DNA from: JARDZI01 sp041639705
Lineage (GTDB): Bacteria > Bacillota > Clostridia > Clostridiales > Caloramatoraceae
Direction of reading: 5' to 3'
NCBI GenBank assembly: GCA_041639705.1
Contig: JBEQBT010000174.1
Span: 1 to 7,186 of the forward strand
Length of the DNA: 7,186 nt
Shown: positions 1 to 6,467 of the stretch, one piece after another
How the letters are laid out: each line of letters starts with the position of its first letter
Numbering within the stretch: the first letter of the stretch is position 1
Made by a program: the position numbers and the translations under genes
Notes under the pieces: model-generated
Seen by the model: the letters and a program-made list of their open reading frames with translations, nothing else
Database searches by the model: none
What the model was told of the DNA's origin: nothing

Positions 1-1004
1 TTAAACAACTTGGCACAAACGGTGGTGGATTTTTTGGAAGTAATTCAGCCTTTCCACTTGAAAATCCTAATGCATTATCGAATTTACTACAACTACTTGC
101 CATACTATTGATTCCTGCATCACTTTGTGTTGCATTTGGCAAATCAGTAAAAGATAACAAGCAAGGAAGAACCATTTATATGACAATGTTAATTTTGTTT
201 GTAGTAACACTTGCAGGTGTATCCATAAGCGAGAAATATTCTGCTCCTAATTTTAATAGTGTGGCTGCATCAGGGAATATGGAAGGAAAAGAGGTCATTC
301 ATGGAGTAGGTGCTTCTACTTTGTGGGCAACAGCGACAACTGCAGCATCAAATGGCTCTGTAAATTCCATGCATGACAGTTTTACTCCACTTGGAGGAGG
401 GATTCTTATGTTTTTAATGCAGCTTGGAGAAATTGTTTTTGGAGGTGTTGGCAGCGGATTATATGGTATGCTTGCTTTTGTTATACTTACAGTGTTTATT
501 GCAGGACTAATGGTTGGTCGAACGCCTGAATATTTAGGGAAAAAAATTGAGCCATTCGACATGAAGATGGTGTGTCTCATAGTACTTACCCCTCAACTTT
601 TGACTCTATTTGGAACTGCTATAGCTGTTTTGATGCCACAGGTAAGTTCTTGGCTTACCAACTCAGGTGCACATGGATTCTCGGAAATTCTGTATGCATT
701 TACATCCTTAGGAAATAACAATGGAAGTTCCTTTGGGGGATTCTTCTCTAATACAATTTTTACCAATGTAGTAGGTGGCATTATTATGCTTATAGGGCGT
801 TTTGTTCCTATGATAGCAGTAATATTCCTTGCAGGCAATTTATCAAAGAAAAAGATAGTTGCTGCAAGTGAGGGGACCCTTTCAACAAGCAATAGTTTAT
901 TCCTAGGTTTGCTGATAGCAGTAATTTTGTTAATAGGTGCCCTTGGATTCTTACCGGCTCTGTCATTAGGACCTATAGCAGACTACTTTACAATCGTTCA
1001 ATAG
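1..1004 (+). CDS. kdpA: KdpA, potassium-transporting ATPase pore subunit (5'-truncated by window edge)
   Basis: KdpA is the membrane subunit of the KdpFABC pump that selects and conducts K+. It belongs to the superfamily of K+ transporters with four selectivity-filter loops. The frame is open from base 3, giving 333 visible residues up to the TAG at 1002-1004. By comparison with E. coli KdpA (557 aa, from memory) about 225 N-terminal residues, including the first filter loop, lie outside the window. The fragment opens in the second filter loop (LGTNGGGFFG, bases 9-38). The third filter is TTAASNGSVNSMHDS, with the filter glycine codon at 354-356. It is followed by the family signature GEIVFGGVGSGLYG and by GLMVGRTPEYLGKKI. 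The fourth filter is LGNNNGSSFGG, with its glycine codon at 723-725. The C-terminus (GALGFLPALSLGPIADYF) matches the family end. The third filter has Asn where I recall Cys in E. coli. A TTG at 108 is only an internal leucine codon, not a start. kdpB follows after 12 bases. Confidence 0.97.
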   Translation, partial: KQLGTNGGGFFGSNSAFPLENPNALSNLLQLLAILLIPASLCVAFGKSVKDNKQGRTIYMTMLILFVVTLAGVSISEKYSAPNFNSVAASGNMEGKEVIHGVGASTLWATATTAASNGSVNSMHDSFTPLGGGILMFLMQLGEIVFGGVGSGLYGMLAFVILTVFIAGLMVGRTPEYLGKKIEPFDMKMVCLIVLTPQLLTLFGTAIAVLMPQVSSWLTNSGAHGFSEILYAFTSLGNNNGSSFGGFFSNTIFTNVVGGIIMLIGRFVPMIAVIFLAGNLSKKKIVAASEGTLSTSNSLFLGLLIAVILLIGALGFLPALSLGPIADYFTIVQ

Positions 1005-1011
1005 AGGTGAT
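1003..1011 (+). promoter_or_regulatory. Shine-Dalgarno site of kdpB
   Basis: AGAGGTGAT is nearly the full complement of the 16S rRNA 3' end (AGGAGGTGAT). It overlaps the last two bases of the kdpA stop codon and sits 5 bases before the kdpB ATG at 1017. This tight arrangement implies that kdpA and kdpB are translated from one mRNA, probably coupled. Confidence 0.8.
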
Positions 1012-1016
1012 ATGAA

Positions 1017-3074
1017 ATGAAAGAAAAAGAAATAAACAAGAATATATTAGGTGACGCATTAAAGCAATCCTTTGTCAAGCTTTCACTACCTGTGCAGGTT
1101 AAAAATCCTGTAATGCTAGTGGTTTATGTAGGAGCAATCATTACAACAGTAATTTATATATTTACTTTTTTAGGCTTTAAAGATGAAAATTCAGGTTATA
1201 CTTTAACAATAGCATTAATATTGTGGTTTACTGTATTGTTTGCTAATTTTGCAGAGGCTATAGCAGAGGGAAGAGGACGTGCTCAGGCTGATAGTTTGCG
1301 AAGTGCTAAGAAGGATATCAAAGCAAGAAAATTAAAAACTGTTTCAAATAAAGAAGAATATACAGAAGTATTATCAGATTTATTAAAAAGAGGAGATATT
1401 GTACTTGTAAAAGCTGGAGAACAAATTCCTATGGATGGTGATGTAATTAAAGGTGCAGCATCAGTTGATGAAAGTGCAATAACCGGAGAATCAGCACCGG
1501 TTATTCGTGAATCCGGTGGAGACAGAAGTGCAGTAACAGGAGGTACAACTGTAGTATCAGATTGGCTTATTATACGTGTAACTGCAGAAGCGGGGGAAAG
1601 CTTTCTTGATAAAATGATTGCTATGGTAGAAGGAGCTTCAAGAAAAAAAACTCCTAATGAAATTGCTTTACAGATTTTACTGATAGCATTAACAATTATT
1701 TTCCTGACTGTTACTATAACGCTTTACCCATTTACAAGCTTTTCAAGCCAGCAGGCAGGGTTAGGCAAAGCAATATCTATCACAAATCTGATCGCGCTGC
1801 TGGTCTGTTTAGCTCCAACAACGATTGGTGCTTTGTTATCTTCTATTGGTATTGCTGGAATGAGCCGATTGAATCAAGCCAATGTACTTGCCATGAGTGG
1901 GCGTGCAATAGAGGCTGCGGGAGATGTAGATGTTTTATTACTTGATAAAACTGGTACAATAACATTAGGGAACAGACAAGCAAGCCAATTTATTCCTTTG
2001 AAAGGGATTTCTGCGCGAGAACTTGCTGATATTGCCCAGCTTTCTTCTATTGCTGATGAAACGGCAGAAGGCAGAAGTATTGTAATTCTTGCAAAAAATA
2101 AGTTTGGAATCAGAGGACGAGACCTATCCAAGTTAGGTGCAACCTTTGTAAAATTTACTGCCAAGACTAGAATGAGTGGCATTGACTACCAAGGTAATAT
2201 AATACGAAAAGGTGCTGCTGAAGCAGTAAAAGAGTATGTGACTGACAATTGTGGAGAATATCCAGAGGAATGTGATCAAATTGTAAAACGCATAGCAGGT
2301 CTCGGTGGAACGCCACTTGTTGTTGCAAAAAATAATATGGTTTTTGGTGTCATATATCTCAAGGATATAGTAAAAAATGGTGTGAAGGAACGATTTGAAG
2401 ACATGAGGAAAATGGGCATTAAAACCATTATGATTACTGGAGATAACCCGATGACAGCAGCAGCAATTGCAGCAGAGGCAGGGGTTGATGATTTCTTAGC
2501 CGAAGCGACTCCAGAAGCTAAGCTTGCACTGATTCGTGATTATCAGTCGAAGGGACATCTTGTTGCCATGACAGGTGATGGAACGAATGACGCGCCTGCC
2601 CTCGCACAGGCTGATGTGGCAGTTGCCATGAATACAGGAACACAGGCGGCAAAGGAAGCAGGAAATATGGTAGACCTGGATTCAAATCCAACGAAATTAA
2701 TCGATATAGTGAGAATAGGAAAACAACTTTTGATGACAAGGGGAGCATTGACAACTTTTAGTGTGGCAAATGATGTGGCAAAATATTTTGCTATTATTCC
2801 AGTTTTATTCTTCAACATTTACCCACAGCTTGAGATCCTAAACATAATGAAGTTAACTAGTACAAAAAGTGCTATCCTATCTGCAATAATTTATAATGCT
2901 TTAATAATAGTTGCATTAATTCCTTTAGCCTTAAAGGGTGTAAAATATCAGGAGCTACCTGCTGGAAAGCTATTAAAAAAGAATATGCTAATCTATGGTT
3001 TAGGCGGAATCATTGCACCATTTATTGCAATAAAGTTGATTGACATATTATTGACCCTTCTGGGTCTTGTGTAA
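1017..3074 (+). CDS. kdpB: KdpB, potassium-transporting P-type ATPase catalytic subunit
   Basis: KdpB hydrolyses ATP to drive K+ uptake through the KdpA-KdpB complex in the cytoplasmic membrane. The 685 residues are close to the roughly 682 of E. coli KdpB. Visible motifs in order are: actuator-domain TGES at 156-159 (its Ser corresponds to the inhibitory phosphoserine S162 of E. coli); the mid-membrane proline in LVCLAPTTIGALL (P267); the phosphorylation motif DKTGT with D310; nucleotide-domain F380 (in FVKFTAKTRMSG) and K398 (in RKGA); the hinge MITGDN at 472-477; MTGDGTNDAP from 518; and D586/K589 in the membrane segment FSVANDVAKYF. Hydrophobic segments lie near 30-53, 61-80, 216-238, 252-280, 577-600, 611-640 and 655-684, as in the family. 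All catalytic residues are present. The ATG at 1017 is preceded by a strong Shine-Dalgarno. An out-of-frame ATG at 1012 (ATG AAA TGA) overlaps it. kdpC starts 13 bases after the stop. Confidence 0.98.
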   Translation: MKEKEINKNILGDALKQSFVKLSLPVQVKNPVMLVVYVGAIITTVIYIFTFLGFKDENSGYTLTIALILWFTVLFANFAEAIAEGRGRAQADSLRSAKKDIKARKLKTVSNKEEYTEVLSDLLKRGDIVLVKAGEQIPMDGDVIKGAASVDESAITGESAPVIRESGGDRSAVTGGTTVVSDWLIIRVTAEAGESFLDKMIAMVEGASRKKTPNEIALQILLIALTIIFLTVTITLYPFTSFSSQQAGLGKAISITNLIALLVCLAPTTIGALLSSIGIAGMSRLNQANVLAMSGRAIEAAGDVDVLLLDKTGTITLGNRQASQFIPLKGISARELADIAQLSSIADETAEGRSIVILAKNKFGIRGRDLSKLGATFVKFTAKTRMSGIDYQGNIIRKGAAEAVKEYVTDNCGEYPEECDQIVKRIAGLGGTPLVVAKNNMVFGVIYLKDIVKNGVKERFEDMRKMGIKTIMITGDNPMTAAAIAAEAGVDDFLAEATPEAKLALIRDYQSKGHLVAMTGDGTNDAPALAQADVAVAMNTGTQAAKEAGNMVDLDSNPTKLIDIVRIGKQLLMTRGALTTFSVANDVAKYFAIIPVLFFNIYPQLEILNIMKLTSTKSAILSAIIYNALIIVALIPLALKGVKYQELPAGKLLKKNMLIYGLGGIIAPFIAIKLIDILLTLLGLV

Positions 3075-3087
3075 AGGGGAGTGTCAA
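3051..3087 (+). promoter_or_regulatory. Alternative RNA pairings at the kdpB/kdpC junction covering the kdpC Shine-Dalgarno
   Basis: Two mutually exclusive foldings can be read. The local one is a 5-bp perfect stem GACCC (3053-3057) / GGGTC (3062-3066) with a TTCT loop. The other pairs CCCTT (3055-3059) with AAGGG (3074-3078), which is the kdpC Shine-Dalgarno, and can be extended by TTGA (3051-3054) with TCAA (3084-3087) across a 5-base bulge. In the second fold kdpC initiation would be masked until a ribosome finishing kdpB opens it. This is a structural inference from base pairing only. Confidence 0.35.
3074..3081 (+). promoter_or_regulatory. Shine-Dalgarno site of kdpC
   Basis: AAGGGGAG begins on the last base of the kdpB stop codon and lies 6 bases before ATG 3088. 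It decides the kdpC start in favour of 3088 over the in-frame TTG at 3067, which lies inside kdpB and has no such site. Confidence 0.75.
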
Positions 3088-3648
3088 ATGAAAAAATTAT
3101 TAAAAACTTTTAGACCTGCATTTATATGCTTTGTTGTTATGACAATATTAGGTGGTATTATATATCCTGGTATAGTAACTGGAATTGCCCAAATATTTTT
3201 CCCAAAACAGGCAGATGGAAGCATTATTACAATTACATTAAAGGATGGTACTAAAGTGGATTACGGGTCAGAGCTTATTGCACAGGAATTCAAAAAGCCT
3301 GAATATCTGATAGGAAGACCTATGAACACTACAAACTTATCACCAGTTAGTGGAGCACAGAAAGAATTGGTAAAGGCAAGAGTTGAATGGTGGAATTCCT
3401 TCGACACCAAAACCAAAGGGGATATCCCTGCTGATCTGGTTATGGCATCTGGTAGTGGGGTTGACCCGAATATTTCACCTGAGGCGGCAGAATACCAGGT
3501 TTCTAGAATTGCAAGAGAACGAAATATGAGTGAGGATGATGTAAGAGCAATTATTACAAAGCACACAACAGGAAGATTCTTAGGATTCTGGGGTGAATCA
3601 GCAGTGAACGTATTAAAAGTGAATTTAGCCCTTGATGGATTGATATAA
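3088..3648 (+). CDS. kdpC: KdpC, potassium-transporting ATPase accessory subunit
   Basis: KdpC is the single-span subunit of the Kdp pump, thought to stabilise the complex and raise ATP affinity. The 186 residues fit the family (about 190 in E. coli). The N-terminus MKKLLKTFRP is basic and is followed by one hydrophobic helix (about residues 10-36, AFICFVVMTILGGIIYPGIVTGIAQ). The external domain has the conserved elements QADGSI, GSELIAQEF, a P-E-Y-L-I-G-R-P segment, DLVMASGSGVDPNISPEAA, QVSRIARERN and the C-terminal VNVLKVNLALDGL. The E. coli segment GGSNLAVSNP is replaced here by NTTNLSPVSG, and a WWNSFD stretch follows; from memory this resembles clostridial KdpC proteins. ATG 3088 was chosen for its Shine-Dalgarno and because it puts the basic residues at the N-terminus. 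kdpD follows after 71 bases (or 107 if kdpD starts at 3756). Confidence 0.95.
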   Translation: MKKLLKTFRPAFICFVVMTILGGIIYPGIVTGIAQIFFPKQADGSIITITLKDGTKVDYGSELIAQEFKKPEYLIGRPMNTTNLSPVSGAQKELVKARVEWWNSFDTKTKGDIPADLVMASGSGVDPNISPEAAEYQVSRIARERNMSEDDVRAIITKHTTGRFLGFWGESAVNVLKVNLALDGLI

Positions 3649-3668
3649 TCTAAACTTTATAATATATT
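3640..3668 (+). promoter_or_regulatory. Candidate sigma-70-type promoter for kdpDE
   Basis: TTGATA (3640-3645) and TATATT (3663-3668) each match the -35 and -10 consensus at 5 of 6 positions and are separated by exactly 17 bases. The predicted start would be near 3675, giving a leader that contains the kdpD Shine-Dalgarno and the 3714-3746 hairpin. It overlaps the kdpC stop codon. The region is AT-rich, so chance matches are likely. It could let the sensor genes be transcribed at a basal level apart from kdpABC. Confidence 0.35.
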
Positions 3669-3701
3669 AAAAGTAAACCTCTTTTACATTATGAAAAATT
3701 G

Positions 3702-3710
3702 AAAAGGAGA
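3702..3710 (+). promoter_or_regulatory. Shine-Dalgarno site of kdpD
   Basis: AAAAGGAGA is a good ribosome-binding site. Its GGAG (3706-3709) is 10 bases before ATG 3720 and 46 bases before the second in-frame ATG at 3756. If the hairpin 3714-3746 folds, the unpaired distance to 3756 falls to 13 bases. The site therefore does not settle the start by itself. Confidence 0.7.
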
Positions 3711-3713
3711 ATA

Positions 3714-3746
3714 TACACAATGGATTCTTGTAGAATTTATTGTGTA
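3714..3746 (+). promoter_or_regulatory. 15-bp RNA hairpin over the apparent kdpD start codon
   Basis: The left arm TACACAATGGATTCT (3714-3728) and right arm AGAATTTATTGTGTA (3732-3746) pair without a bulge around a TGT loop (3729-3731). Thirteen pairs are Watson-Crick. The other two (G3722 with T3738, G3723 with T3737) are G-U wobbles that pair in + strand RNA but not in - strand RNA, which points to a role in the kdp transcript. The stem buries the ATG at 3720 and starts 4 bases after the Shine-Dalgarno. No T-run follows, so it is not an intrinsic terminator. As DNA, the outer arms TACACAAT and ATTGTGTA also form a perfect 8-bp inverted repeat that could be a protein site. Confidence 0.75.
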
Positions 3747-6467
3747 AGTATATGTATGAAGAATTTTGATGAAAAAAGACCTGACCCCGATATGCTTTTG
3801 AAAAGCATTGAACATAGTGAAGTAAATCGAAGGGGACGCCTTAAAATTTTCTTTGGATATGCTGCTGGTGCAGGGAAAACCTATGCAATGTTAGATGATG
3901 CACAGGAACAATTAAGAAGTGGTGTAGATGTTATTATTGGATATGTGGAACCCCATACACGTCCTGAAACGATGCAGCTATTAAATGGATTGCCTGTAAT
4001 GCCATATAAGGTTGTGAAATATAAAAACATAAATCTCAATGAGTTCGATTTAGACGGAGCACTAGAAAGAAAACCTGCTCTTATTCTTGTAGATGAACTT
4101 GCACATTCTAATGCGTATGGTGTACGTAACAAAAAGAGATTTCAGGATATCGAAGAACTTCTCAATGCAGGGATTGATGTGTATACAACTGTAAATGTTC
4201 AGCATATAGAAAGTCTCAATGACGTTGTTCAAGATATCACCCATGTCTATGTGAGAGAAACCATACCTGACTATATTTTTGACAATGCGGATAAAATTAA
4301 ATTGATAGATATTGAGCCTGATGAGCTGCTAAAAAGGCTTGAAATGGGTAAGATATACCAAGCTAACAGGGCCAGCATGGCAATGGAAAATTTTTTTACA
4401 AAAGAAAATTTAAAGTTGCTTCGTGAAGTTGCTATGAGAAAAGCTGCAGATAGAATCAGTCATAACAATCAGAATGAACGTCAATTATCAGAGAGAACAG
4501 CGAATATAAAGTTACTTGTTTGTATGAGTAGTTCTCCTTCCGCAGCAAAATGCATACGTTGGACAGCAAGAACAGCAGAAGCATTTTATGCACCTTGGAC
4601 AGCCGTATATGTGGAAAATAATAATAGCGAATATATGACAGAGGAACAAAAGAAAAGCTTCCATGCAAATGTGGAACTTGCAGAACAGTTGGGTGCTGAT
4701 GTTGTAACCCTAAACGGTGTTGATGTTGCTTCTACAGTAGCTCAGTATGCGAAACTTTCGGGAATAACGAATATCGTAATAGGGAAAAGCAGAAATAAAA
4801 AGACATTAAAAAGTTTATTTAGGATGGATTTAGAGGATAAGCTTATTTTGTTGTTATCAAATATTGAAATACACATTATTACAGACAGTAATACAGCAAA
4901 ACCTTATATAAAATCTAAAAAAATTGCATCTAGAAAAAATTGGCTTTTATCAAGAAATGAAATATTAAAAACAATAATCATTCTAATCACTGCAAGTCTT
5001 CTTTCGGCTGGATTAAAAGTGATTGGAATGGGTGATCAAAATGTTGTTATGACGTATATTTTATCTGTGCTGATTATTTCAAGAATTACTTCTGGTTATG
5101 CTTATGGAGTATTAGCTTCTATTTTAAGTGTACTGATATTCAACTTCCTATTTACAGAACCATATTTTACTTTTTATGCAATACAGAGAGGTTATCCTAT
5201 TACTTTTTTGATTATGTTGATAGTTGCACTTATTACAAGCGCATTGACGGTTCGCATTAAAACTCAGGCTAGATTTGCTGTGGAAAGAGAACAACGCACA
5301 GAGGTATTATATGAAATTAATAAAAAACTTCTGGCAACTAGAGGACTTGACAATATAGTGACATTAACCATTGAATATATTACAAAGATATTTGGCCGTT
5401 CTACAATCTTTTATACGGAAGATCCCCAAAATGGTTCATCAGGTACCTTAATGCAATCTTCAGAAGATCCAGATTCAATCTTTATGTTATCGGCAGATGA
5501 AATTGCAGTTGCACACTGGGTATTTATTAATCAAAAGCGGGCAGGGGCAGGTACAGATACTCTAATGGGTGCGGGGGCTTTTTATATGCCTCTAATTTCC
5601 CAGGGTAATGTAGTAGGTGTTCTTGGAATATCCTGTGCAAATGGGAAACTTCTCGATCAAAATAATCGTGCATTTTTAAGAAGAATTACCTCGCAAGTGG
5701 CAATGGCATTGGAGAGACAACGTTTATCAGACGAACAGAGACTTATTTTGGTTGAAACTGAAAAAGAAAAGATGAGAAGTAATTTACTTCGTGCGATTTC
5801 TCATGATTTACGTACTCCACTGACTGGAATTTTGGGCGCTAGTTCAGCAATACTTGAAAATAATGATAAGATGAATAAACAAACTCAAAACGAACTAATA
5901 TTAAATATTAAGGAAGATTCACAGTGGCTTATTCGTATGGTTGAAAATCTTTTATCTGTAACACGTATCAATGAAGATACAGCCAATGTGGTCAAAACAC
6001 CAGAGGCAACTGAAGAAATTGTTGCTGAAGCAGTAAGTAGAATTAGAAAGAGATTTAAGGAACGCAAAATAAACGTAAAAGTCCCAGTTAAACTTTTAAT
6101 GGTTCCAATGGACGGGACACTTATTGAACAGGTGATTATTAATCTGATAGAAAATGCAATTAAGCATTCAGGAGATGATACAGTGATTGATGTTAACGTT
6201 ACAAAGATCAATAATTCTGCAGTATTTGAAGTGAGTGACAACGGAGAAGGAATTTCTGAACAAGATTTCCCCTATTTATTTGAAAGTTATGTCCCTAATG
6301 GGAAAAGAACTTCTGATTCTTCAAGGGGAATGGGGATAGGTCTTTCGATTTGTATGTCAATTTTGAAAGCACATCAAGGAAAAATGGAAGCAGAAAATAA
6401 AAAAGAGGGAGGTGCAATTTTCAGGTTTACATTACCACTTGAGGGGGGGGAAGGGAATGAGCAATAA
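3720..6467 (+). CDS. kdpD: KdpD, K+-responsive sensor histidine kinase
   Basis: KdpD senses K+ limitation and osmotic or nucleotide cues at the membrane and controls the phosphorylation of KdpE. From ATG 3720 it has 915 residues (about 894 in E. coli). Order of domains: KdpD N-terminal domain with RPDPD, Walker A GYAAGAGKT (46-54) and Walker B-like LILVDELAHSN (D125/E126); a USP-like domain from about 262 to 390 (KLLVCMSSSP...WTAVYVE); four hydrophobic helices (about 416-434, 440-455, 460-479, 493-512) forming the short-loop KdpD membrane domain; a GAF-like domain (about 529-668); H-box SHDLRTPL with H695; N-box with N812; G1 DNGEGI (840-845); and G2 RGMGIGLSI. All kinase motifs are intact. 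The start is uncertain. ATG 3720 has the usual Shine-Dalgarno spacing but adds a Cys-rich leader wholly encoded by a hairpin. ATG 3756 gives MKNFDEKRPDPD, the usual N-terminal length for the family, and a 903-residue protein. The 3' end holds eight consecutive G and overlaps kdpE. Confidence 0.96.
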   Translation: MDSCRIYCVSICMKNFDEKRPDPDMLLKSIEHSEVNRRGRLKIFFGYAAGAGKTYAMLDDAQEQLRSGVDVIIGYVEPHTRPETMQLLNGLPVMPYKVVKYKNINLNEFDLDGALERKPALILVDELAHSNAYGVRNKKRFQDIEELLNAGIDVYTTVNVQHIESLNDVVQDITHVYVRETIPDYIFDNADKIKLIDIEPDELLKRLEMGKIYQANRASMAMENFFTKENLKLLREVAMRKAADRISHNNQNERQLSERTANIKLLVCMSSSPSAAKCIRWTARTAEAFYAPWTAVYVENNNSEYMTEEQKKSFHANVELAEQLGADVVTLNGVDVASTVAQYAKLSGITNIVIGKSRNKKTLKSLFRMDLEDKLILLLSNIEIHIITDSNTAKPYIKSKKIASRKNWLLSRNEILKTIIILITASLLSAGLKVIGMGDQNVVMTYILSVLIISRITSGYAYGVLASILSVLIFNFLFTEPYFTFYAIQRGYPITFLIMLIVALITSALTVRIKTQARFAVEREQRTEVLYEINKKLLATRGLDNIVTLTIEYITKIFGRSTIFYTEDPQNGSSGTLMQSSEDPDSIFMLSADEIAVAHWVFINQKRAGAGTDTLMGAGAFYMPLISQGNVVGVLGISCANGKLLDQNNRAFLRRITSQVAMALERQRLSDEQRLILVETEKEKMRSNLLRAISHDLRTPLTGILGASSAILENNDKMNKQTQNELILNIKEDSQWLIRMVENLLSVTRINEDTANVVKTPEATEEIVAEAVSRIRKRFKERKINVKVPVKLLMVPMDGTLIEQVIINLIENAIKHSGDDTVIDVNVTKINNSAVFEVSDNGEGISEQDFPYLFESYVPNGKRTSDSSRGMGIGLSICMSILKAHQGKMEAENKKEGGAIFRFTLPLEGGEGNEQ
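6443..6450 (+). repeat. Homopolymer of eight G at the kdpD/kdpE junction
   Basis: Eight consecutive G form part of the codons GAG GGG GGG GAA at the kdpD C-terminus and end 6 bases before the kdpE ATG, so they probably also serve in the kdpE ribosome-binding region together with AAGGGA. A run of this length stands out in an AT-rich sequence. Loss of one G shifts kdpD directly into the kdpE frame. Gain of one G ends kdpD at the TGA at 6458-6460. Confidence 0.8.

Noticed and set aside
299..892. Antisense open frames opposite kdpA (299-580 and 593-892)
   Set aside because: They mirror a well-conserved kdpA frame, have no ribosome-binding site worth noting and show no recognisable protein features.
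1012..1020. Two-codon ATG AAA TGA overlapping the kdpB start
   Set aside because: It comes from the bases around the true ATG at 1017. Minigenes of this kind can affect initiation, but nothing here distinguishes it from chance.
1643..1650. Run of eight A inside kdpB as a possible slippage site
   Set aside because: It encodes the conserved RKK of the RKKTPNEIAL segment. Such A-runs are common in AT-rich coding DNA, and a shift would simply destroy KdpB.
1874..2818. Antisense open frames opposite kdpB (1874-2182, 2518-2754, 2543-2818)
   Set aside because: They lie opposite catalytic motifs of KdpB; two of them overlap each other in different frames, and their residue make-up is that of a coding shadow.
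3067..3087. TTG at 3067 as the kdpC start
   Set aside because: It lies inside kdpB, lacks a Shine-Dalgarno and would put a non-conserved MCKGECQ leader before the basic N-terminus that starts at ATG 3088.
3673..3687. Small hairpin GTAAA-CCTCT-TTTAC upstream of kdpD, considered as terminator or attenuator
   Set aside because: Only five mostly A-T pairs and no following T-run; too weak to act as a terminator.
3699..3719. TTG at 3699 as the kdpD start
   Set aside because: It would place the Shine-Dalgarno AAAAGGAGA inside the coding sequence; ATG 3720 or 3756 is better supported.
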